From Vibrio sp. HA2012 (GTDB taxonomy: Bacteria; Pseudomonadota; Gammaproteobacteria; Enterobacterales; Vibrionaceae), in the NCBI RefSeq assembly GCF_002812955.1, contig NZ_PFXK01000003.1, positions 186,001 to 250,000 on the forward strand: 64,000 nt of DNA, read 5' to 3'. Shown here piece after piece: positions 1 through 9,137 of this stretch (position 1 is its first letter; every line of letters begins with the position of its first letter). The notes under the pieces were generated by a model. That model had not been told where the DNA came from. It made no database searches and saw nothing but the letters and a program-made list of their open reading frames with translations. Both the position numbers and the translations under genes were made by a program.

Positions 1-123
1 TACTCCACCAGCTCTATTGTGGCGGCCTTTGGCTGCTCCACTCTGATTGGTATTTTGTTCGGCTTCCTCCCTGCACGTAATGCAGCAAAACTGGATCCGG
101 TAGACGCACTGGCAAGAGAATAA
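1..123 (+). CDS. macB: MacB-type ABC transporter permease, C-terminal end (partial)
   Basis: Only the last 40 codons are in the window. They read in frame 1 to a TAA at 121-123 and end in [17 protein letters not shown]. That tail, a last membrane helix followed by xPAxxAAxLDPxxALxxE, is typical of the MacB/FtsX family of inner-membrane permeases that power tripartite efflux. The TolC-like gene starts 3 bp downstream, which supports a macAB-tolC-like efflux operon entering from the left. The ATPase and adaptor parts lie outside the window, so the substrate cannot be named. Confidence 0.8.
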   Translation, partial: YSTSSIVAAFGCSTLIGILFGFLPARNAAKLDPVDALARE

Positions 124-126
124 TTT

Positions 127-1524
127 ATGCATAATCAATTTCGCTACAAACTCACCACTCTGGCTATCTGCGCAACACTGATAAGCGGATGCAGTTCATT
201 CACCCGTACAGAATATCAGGCTCCGGAACTTGACGTGCCTCAGCAATGGCAACCACTCCGCTCCGGACAGTCTGTACTGACGGATTTCTGGTGGAAACAA
301 TTTCAGGATCCGCAACTGAACCAACTTATCGAGCAGGTTCTGCAAACCAACAATGATCTGGCACTGGCAACCCTGACTCTGCGCGAAGCCAGACTGGAAG
401 CGGGACTAGCTGATGACGATGCATTACCTCAATTCTCTTCTTCTTTATCTGCCGAAAAAGAACGAGATCTGAGAAGCAATGATACCTCTGACACTTACAA
501 AGCCAGCGTATCTGTCAGCTATGAACTGGATCTGTGGGGACGGGTATCTGCCAGCATTGATGCAGCAAAATGGTCGGCCATGGCCAGTGCAGAAGACAGG
601 GAAAGCACCGCCCAGAGCCTGGCAGCAACAACGGCGTCTCTGTACTGGCAAATAGGCTATCTGAATGAACACCTCACCTTAAGTGAAGAAAACCTGAACG
701 ATGCCAGACAAACCCTGGAACTGACTCAGAGTCAGTATCAAAGCGGTGCAGCATCAAAACTGGATGTACTGGAAGCCAGACAAAGCGTCACCAGCCTTGA
801 AATCAGTCACAGCGAGTTGCAGCAAGAATTAACGGAAGCCAACAATGCAATGGCGATTTTATTTAACCAACCACCGAAAGACATGCAACTGAATATCCAT
901 AAGCTGCCGAATGCACCACTTCCAGCAGTTGCTGCAGGGATCCCCGCAGATCTTCTGGCACGACGTCCGGATGTGAAATCCGCTCTGTACGAGCTGAAAT
1001 CCGCACTGGCCAGTAAAGATGAAACCGCCAGCAGTTATTTACCGACTCTGACTCTGACCGGATCAATTGGCGATTCATCATCTCAACTTGAAAACCTGCT
1101 GCAAAATCCGCTCGGAACCCTGGGAGCCGGACTGGTTCTGCCATTTTTGCAGTGGAATCAGATGGAACTAAACAAACAAATATCAGACGTGCAATACCAA
1201 AGTACCATTGTCAGCTACCGGAAAACGCTCTACGAAGCATTTGAAGACGTAGATAATGCCTTGTCCGCACGCCAGCAGTATCTGTATCAGGGAGAAAAGC
1301 TAAAAGTACAATATGAAGATACTAAAGCAGCCGAAGAAATTTATACCAGCCAGTACAACAATGGTGCGATTGGGATTACCGATTTACTGGATGCACAGCA
1401 GGATCGCCGTGATGCTGAAGCCTCATTGCTGGAAAACCGCTATAACCAATATGTTATTCAGGCCACCCTGTATCAGGCTCTGGGCGGCAGTGATATCGCT
1501 CCGGAACTGAACCAAAGCCAGTAA
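127..1524 (+). CDS. TolC-like outer-membrane efflux lipoprotein (NodT/OprM type)
   Basis: This 465-residue protein has an N-terminal lipoprotein signal with the lipobox LISGC at about residues 18-22. Two repeated outer-membrane efflux (OEP) domains follow, rich in long alpha-helical segments with the family's regular Q/A/L pattern. The motif PADLLARRPDVKSAL near the middle is a hallmark of NodT-type factors. Such proteins form the trimeric channel that links an inner-membrane pump and periplasmic adaptor to the outside. The gene begins 3 bp after the MacB-type permease stop, so the two are probably co-transcribed and work together. Length is normal for the family. The exported substrate cannot be told from sequence. 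Confidence 0.88.
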   Translation: MHNQFRYKLTTLAICATLISGCSSFTRTEYQAPELDVPQQWQPLRSGQSVLTDFWWKQFQDPQLNQLIEQVLQTNNDLALATLTLREARLEAGLADDDALPQFSSSLSAEKERDLRSNDTSDTYKASVSVSYELDLWGRVSASIDAAKWSAMASAEDRESTAQSLAATTASLYWQIGYLNEHLTLSEENLNDARQTLELTQSQYQSGAASKLDVLEARQSVTSLEISHSELQQELTEANNAMAILFNQPPKDMQLNIHKLPNAPLPAVAAGIPADLLARRPDVKSALYELKSALASKDETASSYLPTLTLTGSIGDSSSQLENLLQNPLGTLGAGLVLPFLQWNQMELNKQISDVQYQSTIVSYRKTLYEAFEDVDNALSARQQYLYQGEKLKVQYEDTKAAEEIYTSQYNNGAIGITDLLDAQQDRRDAEASLLENRYNQYVIQATLYQALGGSDIAPELNQSQ

Positions 1525-1537
1525 AAAAACGACCCGC

Positions 1538-1564
1538 CATTCCCATGTTTTCTGCATGGGAATG
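1538..1564 (+). terminator. Perfect 10-bp inverted repeat after the efflux operon
   Basis: The arms CATTCCCATG (1538-1547) and CATGGGAATG (1555-1564) enclose a 7-nt loop, 14 nt after the efflux gene stop. There is no T-run on the plus strand, so it is an incomplete rho-independent terminator. It may instead be an mRNA-stabilising hairpin. Confidence 0.45.
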
Positions 1565-1699
1565 CAATATAAATGCTAAGTAACCCTGTCCAAACATAGA
1601 TAACTATATGATTCTTTTTTGAATATAAGAATAAGCAGTAGCATTATGGTGAGGATATCAGGCAGATTTAATCGGCTTAATAAATTCTAGGGTTACTAA

Positions 1700-2731
1700 A
1701 TGAATATTCGTACCACATTCTGGATATTGCTACTTGGGATTTTCATGACTCGAGTTGGAATATCCGAAGCACAGGAACTGACCTTAGAAAGGCCGGATAA
1801 ATCAAAAATAAATTATTACTTAATTGAGCAGCCTGCTCCCGTGACTGAAAAAGTACTGCTCCTGATTCTACAGGGCTCTGACTGCAATAGTATTTTTTAT
1901 ATAGACTCAATCAAGAGCGACTACAAAAATATCTGGCCTCAAGCGGATCTTCTTCTCATTGAAAAATACAGCATTAGCAAAAAATTAAGCTATCACACCG
2001 GAGCAGAAAGGAAGGATTGCCCCGAAGAGTATATTCACAATGACAGTCCAGAGCAGCGAATATCCGATATTAAGACGGTGCTCAAGGAAGTACGAAAACA
2101 ACAAAAATACAGAACCTTGGTAGTCTTAGGCGGAAGTGAAGGTGCTGTTATTGCAAACCTTCTTGCAGCAAATATTGATTACGTGGATGCGACGATTTCC
2201 TTTAACGGAGGCGGGCGTTGGTTCTTTGATGATATTTTACATAGCATGGTATCCACTCAACAAAATCCGGAAGAAGCCAAAGCAAGTCGTGAGGGACTTA
2301 AACAGTTTGCGGAGCACATCTTAACAAGCGAGCCTTTTGAGCTTAAGATTAGTGACCACGGTTACAATTGGTGGCATCAAATGCTGTCAATGGATCAGTT
2401 GGCGATTCTGCAAAAAGTCAATTCACCTTTACTGATATTGCAAGGTTCAAGGGATTTGTCCGTATCCCCTGATAAAGTTGACGAAATGCTTTTGGCTCTC
2501 AGTAAATCAGGAAAAGACAATATTAAGTACAGGCTATATGATGGTCTTGATCACGCTTGGAAAAATAGCTCCGGCCAGAGCAAAAAGAAGAAGATCGTCG
2601 CAGATATTCATATATGGTTAAAATCTGTGCTTAGCCACTCGAATAACCATATTAAGCCGTCGTTAAAAAGCACGGCTGAAACACCAGAATCACACAACAA
2701 TGAGGTTATAGTGGAAGGCGATCATCATTAA
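1700..2731 (+). CDS. Secreted alpha/beta-hydrolase-like protein
   Basis: This 343-residue protein starts with a hydrophobic signal peptide (about residues 5-23, cleavage probably after SEA). It carries an alpha/beta-hydrolase layout: nucleophile elbow GGSEG (Ser146), a late acidic residue in LQGSRD (Asp252) and a C-terminal His285 in GLDHAW, in the family's usual order. It therefore probably hydrolyses an ester or peptide in the periplasm or outside the cell. The last 40 residues are hydrophilic and low-complexity. It is monocistronic, with about 175 bp of leader, and its stop lies 1 bp from the convergent FMN-binding gene. The substrate is unknown, and I do not recognise a named family. Confidence 0.6.
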   Translation: MNIRTTFWILLLGIFMTRVGISEAQELTLERPDKSKINYYLIEQPAPVTEKVLLLILQGSDCNSIFYIDSIKSDYKNIWPQADLLLIEKYSISKKLSYHTGAERKDCPEEYIHNDSPEQRISDIKTVLKEVRKQQKYRTLVVLGGSEGAVIANLLAANIDYVDATISFNGGGRWFFDDILHSMVSTQQNPEEAKASREGLKQFAEHILTSEPFELKISDHGYNWWHQMLSMDQLAILQKVNSPLLILQGSRDLSVSPDKVDEMLLALSKSGKDNIKYRLYDGLDHAWKNSSGQSKKKKIVADIHIWLKSVLSHSNNHIKPSLKSTAETPESHNNEVIVEGDHH

Positions 2732-2732
2732 G

Positions 2733-3554
2733 CTATCCACTATGACTGTGTTGAAGTGACTTCAGGTTATGCAGAAAAGGGCCAAAACCCTGCTCTCCAC
2801 ACCAAAAGTTCAGTGCATTCTGTACCCCCTGGCTGGTCAATGTCGCTCCTGAGATACCATCAACACTATAAGCATCAGAAATTTCACTGTGGTTCATGAC
2901 AACCTGAAAATCCGGCTTTTCATGTTTAAAAATCTGCTTACCGGTGAACTGCTGAGTCCATTCAGGATCGTCGGTAATGTTTCCTCCCAGTCCCGGTGTT
3001 TCTGCATGCTGGTAAAAACCAAGACCACTGATAGTCATATCATCCAGATTCAAAGCCAGATAACCGTGCAACATAGAGAATTTACCAAATGCCCGCACAG
3101 GCAGAACCACCCGATCATATGCTCCCTTCCCATGATCATTCTTAATCAGAAATACCTTGGCAACACTCTCCCGGCGTTTAAGACCGGCATGATCATCCGC
3201 TTGTGTCAGAGCGACCGACTGTGTCGGATCCGTACGGGATAACTCTGCATCATAGCCAGCCAGACGATCAGCATCATCAATAAACAGACCGGTATTCAGA
3301 TCCACCAGCTTGGGTTCAACATACTGCTCCATTAACTTCACAATACTGATTTTTTTTTGTAGCAACCCGGCCGTTTCTACCAACACCAGACGCTTATCCA
3401 GCACAACAGTTTCATGCTGCACAGAAACATTCTGACTCAGAGAAGATTTCAGCTTTTTCGCAGAGTCAGTATCCGCCGACTCAGAGCCAAAACAACCGGA
3501 TAACAACAGTACCAACAGCGTCGCACCTGATTTTTTAAGAAATAACATGATCAC
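2733..3554 (-). CDS. NqrC-like FMN-binding lipoprotein, last gene of the iron operon
   Basis: This 273-residue protein has a lipoprotein signal (LLLSGC). Its body resembles subunit C of the Na+-pumping NADH:quinone reductase: a globular FMN-binding domain with HAETPGLGG and the flavinylation motif DGISGAT, where Thr238 would carry covalent FMN attached by ApbE. NqrC is normally held by an N-terminal helix; here it is replaced by a lipid anchor. The start lies 2 bp after the PCu(A)C-like gene's stop, so it belongs to the FTR1/P19 operon. The inferred role is passing electrons to periplasmic iron, copper or the thioredoxin branch. An apbE gene is not in the window. No nqr genes flank it, so a true Nqr subunit is unlikely. 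Confidence 0.72.
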   Translation of the reverse strand: MIMLFLKKSGATLLVLLLSGCFGSESADTDSAKKLKSSLSQNVSVQHETVVLDKRLVLVETAGLLQKKISIVKLMEQYVEPKLVDLNTGLFIDDADRLAGYDAELSRTDPTQSVALTQADDHAGLKRRESVAKVFLIKNDHGKGAYDRVVLPVRAFGKFSMLHGYLALNLDDMTISGLGFYQHAETPGLGGNITDDPEWTQQFTGKQIFKHEKPDFQVVMNHSEISDAYSVDGISGATLTSQGVQNALNFWCGEQGFGPFLHNLKSLQHSHSG

Positions 3555-3556
3555 CT

Positions 3557-4021
3557 CTACTTCAGACGACGGGGAACAACCTGAGCAATAATATCGAATT
3601 CCCCCTGATTACTCCGGATATGCAAAGTAATCAACTCTCCCAGCTCCAGAGTCCGTACTGGATTAAACAGCATCAAATGATGAGTATTCGGTGTCAGCGC
3701 CAGCATTTTATCCGCCGGAATACTAATTTCATCAATGTGAAACATCACTCGCTGACCACCTTCAAATTTACTGCTGTGCAGCATGGTCATACCGAACACT
3801 TCACTGCTCAGTCCGGTGATCACCAGATCTTTACCGGTATTATTATGGATTGTCATTTTACTTCCGGTGCTTTTGGCTCCCTGCGCAAGCTGAAAAATCA
3901 CCGGATTTTCCACTTCGACCTGCTGCTGCAGAGTATTTACATTTGCCTGCGCAAAAACAGAAACACAACTGAAAATGACAACAGTAAGAAAAACAGACAC
4001 ATATTTGTTTAGCATAACCAC
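3557..4021 (-). CDS. Periplasmic PCu(A)C-like copper chaperone
   Basis: This 154-residue protein has a cleavable signal peptide (about residues 1-26, ending near FAQA). The mature part matches the PCu(A)C/YcnI-like fold and its copper motif: MLHS near residue 87, a Met about 14 residues on, then HHLMLF near the C-terminus, giving the H/M ligand set. In other bacteria PCu(A)C delivers Cu(I) in the periplasm. P19-type iron proteins carry a copper site, so a plausible role here is metallating P19 or a redox partner; that part is inference. It sits 2 bp from both its neighbours in the operon. Confidence 0.7.
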   Translation of the reverse strand: MVMLNKYVSVFLTVVIFSCVSVFAQANVNTLQQQVEVENPVIFQLAQGAKSTGSKMTIHNNTGKDLVITGLSSEVFGMTMLHSSKFEGGQRVMFHIDEISIPADKMLALTPNTHHLMLFNPVRTLELGELITLHIRSNQGEFDIIAQVVPRRLK

Positions 4022-4023
4022 CC

Positions 4024-4548
4024 TTATTTTTGATTCTTTAACTGATTGATATAATTGTTTAAATCCATTCCGGTGGAATAGCCGACATGCATTTTGTCTA
4101 TCACGCCATGTTTATCGATAAAGAAGGTTGTTGGCGTTACAGACACCAGATAACGTTCCTGAGTAATACCAAGTTGATCTTTACCCAGCAAAAAAGTGAT
4201 ACCAAGCTCATCAGCCACCGCATTAAAATCGACATTTTTATCATCAATATTGACACCGATGACCGTTAGATCATCAGGCCGCGCCTGCACCAGGTTCTGC
4301 CAGTCTTTCATCATCAGCAGACACACACCACAACTCTCGGACCAGAACTCCAGTACCAGTGGTTTACCCCGGTATGTTTCCAGTTTGATCTCCTGATGAC
4401 GTACATCAAAGGCCGCCACAGGCGGGGCCTCTGCTCCTACTTTCGCTATCTCTTCTTTGCAGCCACTAACCCCCCCTAATAACAGCAGTATCAGTATGCT
4501 AAAACATGCCCTATTGCCACGATAATAACTATTGAGATAATTGCTCAT
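4024..4548 (-). CDS. TlpA/ResA-like thioredoxin lipoprotein
   Basis: With the start at 4548 this is a 174-residue protein. That ATG has AGGAAAGG just upstream, whereas an upstream in-frame ATG at 4578 lies deeper in the ATPase gene with no clear ribosome site. The N-terminus is a lipoprotein signal ending GGVSGC. The rest is a thioredoxin fold with active site SCGVC, then the cis-Pro region VTPTTFF and HVGYSTG near the end, as in TlpA/ResA reductases. P19 iron operons in Campylobacter-like bacteria also carry thioredoxin genes, so a redox role in periplasmic iron handling is likely. It overlaps the ATPase gene by about 20 bp. Confidence 0.8.
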   Translation of the reverse strand: MSNYLNSYYRGNRACFSILILLLLGGVSGCKEEIAKVGAEAPPVAAFDVRHQEIKLETYRGKPLVLEFWSESCGVCLLMMKDWQNLVQARPDDLTVIGVNIDDKNVDFNAVADELGITFLLGKDQLGITQERYLVSVTPTTFFIDKHGVIDKMHVGYSTGMDLNNYINQLKNQK

Positions 4549-5212
4549 TCGGCCTTTCCTCTCCCACGTACTTACCATGCTGTAGCCGAATAATCCGGTC
4601 GGTATAACGCCCTAAATCCGGGTTATGGGTCACCATAATAATGGTGCGGTTCTGGGCATGCAGGCGCTGGAAAATCTCCAGAACAATCCGCTCATTCTCT
4701 TCATCCAGATTTCCGGTCGGCTCATCGGCAAAAATAATCGGACACTCATTTACCAAAGCCCGGGCAATACATACCCGCTGCTGCTCACCACCAGAAAGCT
4801 GATTCGGCAAATGATCAATACGGTGTCCGAGGCCCACTTGTTCCAGCACCGAAATCGCTGCCGCTTTATCAGTTACACTGTGATAATGCTGAGCCAGCAT
4901 GACATTCTCCAGTGCCGTCAGATACGGGATCAAATGGAACTGCTGGAATAGCAAACCAATCTTCTCAGCCCGGAATGAACGCCGACCATCCTCATCCAAA
5001 TGTGCAGCGTCCTGGCCATCCAGATAAATCTGCCCTTCGGTGGCCGTATCCAGACAACTGAGAATATTCATCAGCGTAGTTTTACCGGAACCAGAAGCTC
5101 CCATAATGGCAACAAACTCACCGTGACGAATGGAGATGTTAATATTATCCAGCGCCTTAACCTGCTCAAAATGCTTGGAAAGCCCTTTAGTTTCAATTGC
5201 ATAATTTGACAT
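4529..5212 (-). CDS. LolD/MacB-type ABC transporter ATPase of the iron operon
   Basis: This 227-residue cytoplasmic ATPase has Walker A GASGSGKT (about residues 35-42), a Q-loop at [10 protein letters not shown], signature LSGGEQQRV (about 137-145), Walker [13 protein letters not shown] and the H-loop at VTHNPD. The sequence belongs to the LolD/MacB/FtsE class that drives FtsX-like mechanotransmission permeases, not nutrient importers. It therefore pairs with the two permeases just upstream. It follows the second permease by 1 bp. In the P19 locus such ABC parts are thought to support periplasmic iron processing rather than import across the inner membrane. Confidence 0.85.
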   Translation of the reverse strand: MSNYAIETKGLSKHFEQVKALDNINISIRHGEFVAIMGASGSGKTTLMNILSCLDTATEGQIYLDGQDAAHLDEDGRRSFRAEKIGLLFQQFHLIPYLTALENVMLAQHYHSVTDKAAAISVLEQVGLGHRIDHLPNQLSGGEQQRVCIARALVNECPIIFADEPTGNLDEENERIVLEIFQRLHAQNRTIIMVTHNPDLGRYTDRIIRLQHGKYVGEERPNEQLSQ

Positions 5213-5213
5213 T

Positions 5214-6368
5214 TTATTCTCCTTTCAGCACCTTGGCGGGATCGACACGGATCGCCCTTAGCGTAGGAACCGTCGCAGCAACCATAGCTGCGAGAAATGA
5301 AAGTACAGACGTGATGGTAAATACCGGACTACGCAGATCGATACTGGCACTGAATACGGTCTGTCCCAAAACCTGAGCCAGCAGATAACCCAGAGCCAGA
5401 CCAACAACAATAGCAGCCAGTGTCATCAGCACGGTTTCAGTCAGGATTTGCCGGGTAATCGAACGATGAGAAGCTCCGAGTGCTTTTTGCAATGCAAACT
5501 CATATTTCCGTTCAGAGATCATTGCCGTCAGCGTTGTATTTACACACAGCGTAGACAACAGCAGAATGACAAATGCCACAACCCCCATCAGTAGTTTGAT
5601 TTTATCCAGCACCTTACCTTCTGAGGCCGAAACTTTACGGATCGGGCGGATATTCAGTTGTGGATAACGCTGATTCAATACTGCAGCGAACTGCTCCACC
5701 TGTCCTGTATCGTTCGCTAAACTGAACATGGCATAGTTCACCAGCCCCTCTTTTTCCAGCCACGTCTGCACTACGGGCAGGTTTACAATCAGATAATTGT
5801 CTTCCGCTTCACCGGATTCGATAATCCCTTTTATGGTAAAGCTGTGTTTCAGCCCATCTCTAATGATATTGATCGATGAACCCAGCTTCAGCTCCAGTTT
5901 TTGTGCCAGCTTACTGCCAATCATGGCATTACGCTGGTCAAAAGTGACATTGATCCATTCGCCCTTCACCTGCCAGTACGGCGTCAGTTTCTGTAGCTGT
6001 GAGAAATCGATTCCCATCAATACCACTTTTTCCAGATCAGACTGTGCCATACCGTAAAGATAAGGGCTGGATGCCACCAGACTGTCCTGCGGAGCCAGTC
6101 CGCGAATCTGACGATACTCTTCAGCCGTCATATATTCCTGCGTCTCTCCCGGCCCGACAAAGAAATTCGCTCCGTAATTTCTCAATTCATGACTCATTTT
6201 TTCATTAATATCGAAATAGACACCCGCCATCGCAGTAATAATTGCCGCTCCAACGGTCAAAGCCGCAAATACGACCAGCACCCGACGGATCCGCAGTCTG
6301 AGCGAACGCCATACCAACAGACGGCTCATCGCACCCCGGTTAACAGACGAACCTTTATTTGCGCCCAT
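5214..6368 (-). CDS. FtsX/MacB-type ABC permease (second of pair)
   Basis: From the ATG at 6368 (GAGGT 5 nt upstream, start inside the upstream gene's last codons) this is a 384-residue protein. A longer reading frame to 6425 lacks such support. It shows the MacB layout: helix 1 near residues 25-45, a large periplasmic MacB_PCD domain, then three helices at the C-terminus ending VPTLRAIRVDPAKVLKGE, the classic FtsX/MacB tail. It overlaps the other permease gene by 14 bp, so the two are translationally coupled and probably form a heterodimer with the ATPase downstream. Confidence 0.82.
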   Translation of the reverse strand: MGANKGSSVNRGAMSRLLVWRSLRLRIRRVLVVFAALTVGAAIITAMAGVYFDINEKMSHELRNYGANFFVGPGETQEYMTAEEYRQIRGLAPQDSLVASSPYLYGMAQSDLEKVVLMGIDFSQLQKLTPYWQVKGEWINVTFDQRNAMIGSKLAQKLELKLGSSINIIRDGLKHSFTIKGIIESGEAEDNYLIVNLPVVQTWLEKEGLVNYAMFSLANDTGQVEQFAAVLNQRYPQLNIRPIRKVSASEGKVLDKIKLLMGVVAFVILLLSTLCVNTTLTAMISERKYEFALQKALGASHRSITRQILTETVLMTLAAIVVGLALGYLLAQVLGQTVFSASIDLRSPVFTITSVLSFLAAMVAATVPTLRAIRVDPAKVLKGE

Positions 6369-7650
6369 ACAGCACCTCGATAGGATAAAGTGACGCAATA
6401 CGTCGTGAAGGGAAATAGGTGCCAATAAGCGTAATGATGACGGAAATCACCAATACCATAGGCACGATAATCCAGTTAAAACTGACCGCAGAATCAAACA
6501 GGGCATACCCCATCACTTTTGCCAGCCCCCAACCAGCCAGACAGCCCAGCAAACCACCCAGCAGTCCGCAGATAACCGATTCGGAATAAAACAGCAGATA
6601 CACCTGCCAGTTATGTGCTCCGAGCGATTTCATCAGGCCGATCTCTTTCGCTCTCTGCAAAATGGCATTTGTCATCAGTGACGCGATACCCATCGCCGCA
6701 GCCACCAGGGCTGCGCACGTCACAACAAACAGCAGACTCTGAATTTTCCCGATAACGATTCCTTCCGATGCGGCAACCTGCCAGATAGGTTTTACCAACG
6801 CGTTATTCATCGCCCCTTCTAACTGGAAAGAGATAGAAGAAACAAACGCAGTGCAAAACCAGAGGTCATATTCATCAGAATCGAGCGATTCCAGATCTTC
6901 ACGGGCTTTTTTCGATAGCGCATTCTCAGGTACGGTCAGAGCTGAAACATTAACTGTCTGTACCCGGTCTTGCAGATCCAACAATTGCTGACCAATATGC
7001 AGAGGCACAAGTAAAGATGTTTCATCATCCGAACCACTACTCAGGATACCGGTAATAGTCACTGAGACTGAGGTAGCATTTTTTCCATACAGCTGAATGA
7101 TATCCCCTTCAGACCATCCCTGCGACGCAGCCAGTGTCTGACCAACCAGAGCCTGAGGTTTTTCATCATCCGGCCATTGCCCCTGCACCTGCCAGTAAGT
7201 GGCAATATAGCGGTTACCGGTGCGGTAGTCCGGTTCATCCGGAACCGGGATATGTTGATCGAAAAAAGTACCCGTCAGATTAATCTGCTGTAACATCCCG
7301 CTACTTTTTTGAGCCTGAACCTGTCCACGGACAAAAGGAGTAAAACCAATAATATTATTACGCCAGAATATATCCTTAATATTGGGCAGTTCTTTCTCCC
7401 GTAACAGATCGCCTTTTGCCAGATCCGTACGATGCGAAGCCAGCATCTCCGGCAGCTCTATCTGCCCTTCAGGAGAAATTTCGATATTCGCCCCATAACT
7501 TTTCATCTCCTGAGACATCTTGTCCCCAATATTGACAGAAATAGCCAACAGCGCCGAAATCAGCCCTGCAGCCAAAAAAACCGTCGTGGTAGCCAGTAAT
7601 TTGCGCCCGGTATCGTGCGCCCAGGACTGGCGAAGCATAGTCCATAGCAT
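6355..7650 (-). CDS. FtsX/MacB-type ABC permease (first of pair)
   Basis: This 431-residue membrane protein has one N-terminal helix (about residues 17-38), a roughly 250-residue periplasmic domain and three C-terminal helices. It ends FPSRRIASLYPIEVLYGRK, the FtsX/MacB family tail. It differs clearly from the second permease, so the pair is a heterodimer rather than a duplication. It lies 17 bp downstream of the DUF2318 gene and 14 bp into the next permease. In related P19 loci two such permeases always accompany the ATPase. The transported or released ligand is unknown. Confidence 0.82.
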   Translation of the reverse strand: MLWTMLRQSWAHDTGRKLLATTTVFLAAGLISALLAISVNIGDKMSQEMKSYGANIEISPEGQIELPEMLASHRTDLAKGDLLREKELPNIKDIFWRNNIIGFTPFVRGQVQAQKSSGMLQQINLTGTFFDQHIPVPDEPDYRTGNRYIATYWQVQGQWPDDEKPQALVGQTLAASQGWSEGDIIQLYGKNATSVSVTITGILSSGSDDETSLLVPLHIGQQLLDLQDRVQTVNVSALTVPENALSKKAREDLESLDSDEYDLWFCTAFVSSISFQLEGAMNNALVKPIWQVAASEGIVIGKIQSLLFVVTCAALVAAAMGIASLMTNAILQRAKEIGLMKSLGAHNWQVYLLFYSESVICGLLGGLLGCLAGWGLAKVMGYALFDSAVSFNWIIVPMVLVISVIITLIGTYFPSRRIASLYPIEVLYGRK

Positions 7651-7667
7651 AATGATTCTCCTGGTCG

Positions 7668-9053
7668 CTAAAGCGGCTCATGATCCGTATAAGCCCACGG
7701 ATCCGCCCGAAATGCTTCATAAGAGGCTTCGGAAGTGAAGAAATAGGTTTTCCCGCCAAACAAATAGGTATATTCCGCTCCTATATTGCTCAGTTGCTTA
7801 CCATTAACCGGATCCGTTGCTGTGATCTCGACAATCTCACTGAAATATTTCAGACCGCTTTCCAGCATCTGCTGTGAAATCAGGATCTCGTCTCCCTGTT
7901 GTGTCCATTCCGCAATCGGGATCGGGTTACAGCCTCCGGGTTTACCAATGGATGGAATAAAGATATGTACGCCACATGCCAGACAGATCACCTGATCGCC
8001 TGACTGAACGTACCCTGCATCCCCGCATAACATGCAGGCATCAAACACGACACCAAACTTCTGCTCGCCCGGATAGCGGTCAATCACAAAAAAACGCACA
8101 ACTTTGCCATCGCTGGCTACCCAGTCATAACGGTGAATACGCCCGTCCTGCAATGCTTCTGTTACGGGGATATGAACCGAGTTATCTTCTGCCAGTACCA
8201 TCCGTGTGGCCGGTGAGCGTTCCAGAGGCTGGGAAGCCACCAGATCCCAGTACAGCAGGCTGGCAAAAACCAGCACGACACCAGCAGCATAATGACGGAT
8301 CAGCGCAAACTGCCGGTTGAAGTTAGCCTGTTTTTTACGTCGTTCGATCGCATGCCTCTCTCTGCTTATCTGCTGTTTCAGCGGTACAATAGTGCGGTAA
8401 CGGGTCAGAATACACAGCACAGCCAAAGCCGTTGCACAGTAGGGATAAACCCAGTAGAAATTAGTCACACGGGAAACATAAGTGAGCAGACCCTGCGTCA
8501 GACCAATCACTTGCAGCTTCATGGCAGCAAGAATGATTTCACCGGACAACGGCAGCGAGGTAATCACCACCAAAATAAAAAGTGCCAATTTAGCCATAGA
8601 CCGGCTACAACCCGCCCATATTTTTGCGCTCGTAGTCTGAATAAATACAATCAGGAGGAATCCGCAGATCAGAGCACTAATATTGAGGATAAATTCGGTA
8701 TTAATAACATTAGTGGCACTGAGCATATCCAGCTTAGCCACCTTCGCCCACATAAAACCAGCCAGCCCGGTAATGAGTGTCTGCATACATAAAAGTGTGT
8801 AACGGTTAATCCGGAACAAAAGTGCATAAATAAGCAGCAGAAACAGCACTCCGGCATAACTGCCGGATACCAGCAAAATATTGACCTGACTGAAAGGCAA
8901 CTGCCGGAACAATACCGCGCCGGTCAGTAAGGCGCACAAAAATAGCCAGAACTGTTTTTTATAACATTTATCAACCGGTTGCTCCCACAGAAGCCCCAAG
9001 ATCATTGCAGGAAGTAAAAAGACGGATATCACCTGCGAAAGATAAAAACTCAT
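7668..9053 (-). CDS. DUF2318 Fe-S-type membrane protein of the iron operon
   Basis: This 461-residue protein has about eight hydrophobic helices in its first 290 residues. A soluble C-terminal domain follows, with CMLCGDAGY, then CLACGVHI and GGCNPIPI. These paired CxxC motifs plus a further Cys define DUF2318, annotated elsewhere as a membrane Fe-S-containing protein found beside FTR1 and P19. It probably acts as an electron carrier or metal-binding partner of the permease. The gene sits between P19 and the ABC permeases, with an 84-bp gap from P19 that contains a strong hairpin. Confidence 0.82.
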   Translation of the reverse strand: MSFYLSQVISVFLLPAMILGLLWEQPVDKCYKKQFWLFLCALLTGAVLFRQLPFSQVNILLVSGSYAGVLFLLLIYALLFRINRYTLLCMQTLITGLAGFMWAKVAKLDMLSATNVINTEFILNISALICGFLLIVFIQTTSAKIWAGCSRSMAKLALFILVVITSLPLSGEIILAAMKLQVIGLTQGLLTYVSRVTNFYWVYPYCATALAVLCILTRYRTIVPLKQQISRERHAIERRKKQANFNRQFALIRHYAAGVVLVFASLLYWDLVASQPLERSPATRMVLAEDNSVHIPVTEALQDGRIHRYDWVASDGKVVRFFVIDRYPGEQKFGVVFDACMLCGDAGYVQSGDQVICLACGVHIFIPSIGKPGGCNPIPIAEWTQQGDEILISQQMLESGLKYFSEIVEITATDPVNGKQLSNIGAEYTYLFGGKTYFFTSEASYEAFRADPWAYTDHEPL

Positions 9054-9080
9054 TCTTTTCCCTATGATATAAACAGAAAG

Positions 9081-9106
9081 GATACGGCCCAGAAATGAGC
9101 CGTATC
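9081..9106 (-). promoter_or_regulatory. Intra-operon hairpin between P19 and DUF2318 genes
   Basis: Arms GATACGGC (9081-9088) and GCCGTATC (9099-9106) form a perfect 8-bp GC-rich stem with a 10-nt loop. Read on the minus strand it is followed by CCTTTCTGTTT. It may act as a partial terminator or processing site, so that FTR1 and P19 transcripts exceed those of the distal genes. Confidence 0.45.
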
Positions 9107-9137
9107 ACACCTTGTTTTCCTAAAAGGAAAGGCGGGA

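Noticed and set aside
2733..3554. NqrC subunit of a sodium-pumping NADH:quinone reductase
   Set aside because: The other nqr genes are absent, and a lipoprotein anchor replaces the NqrC helix. Context is the iron operon.
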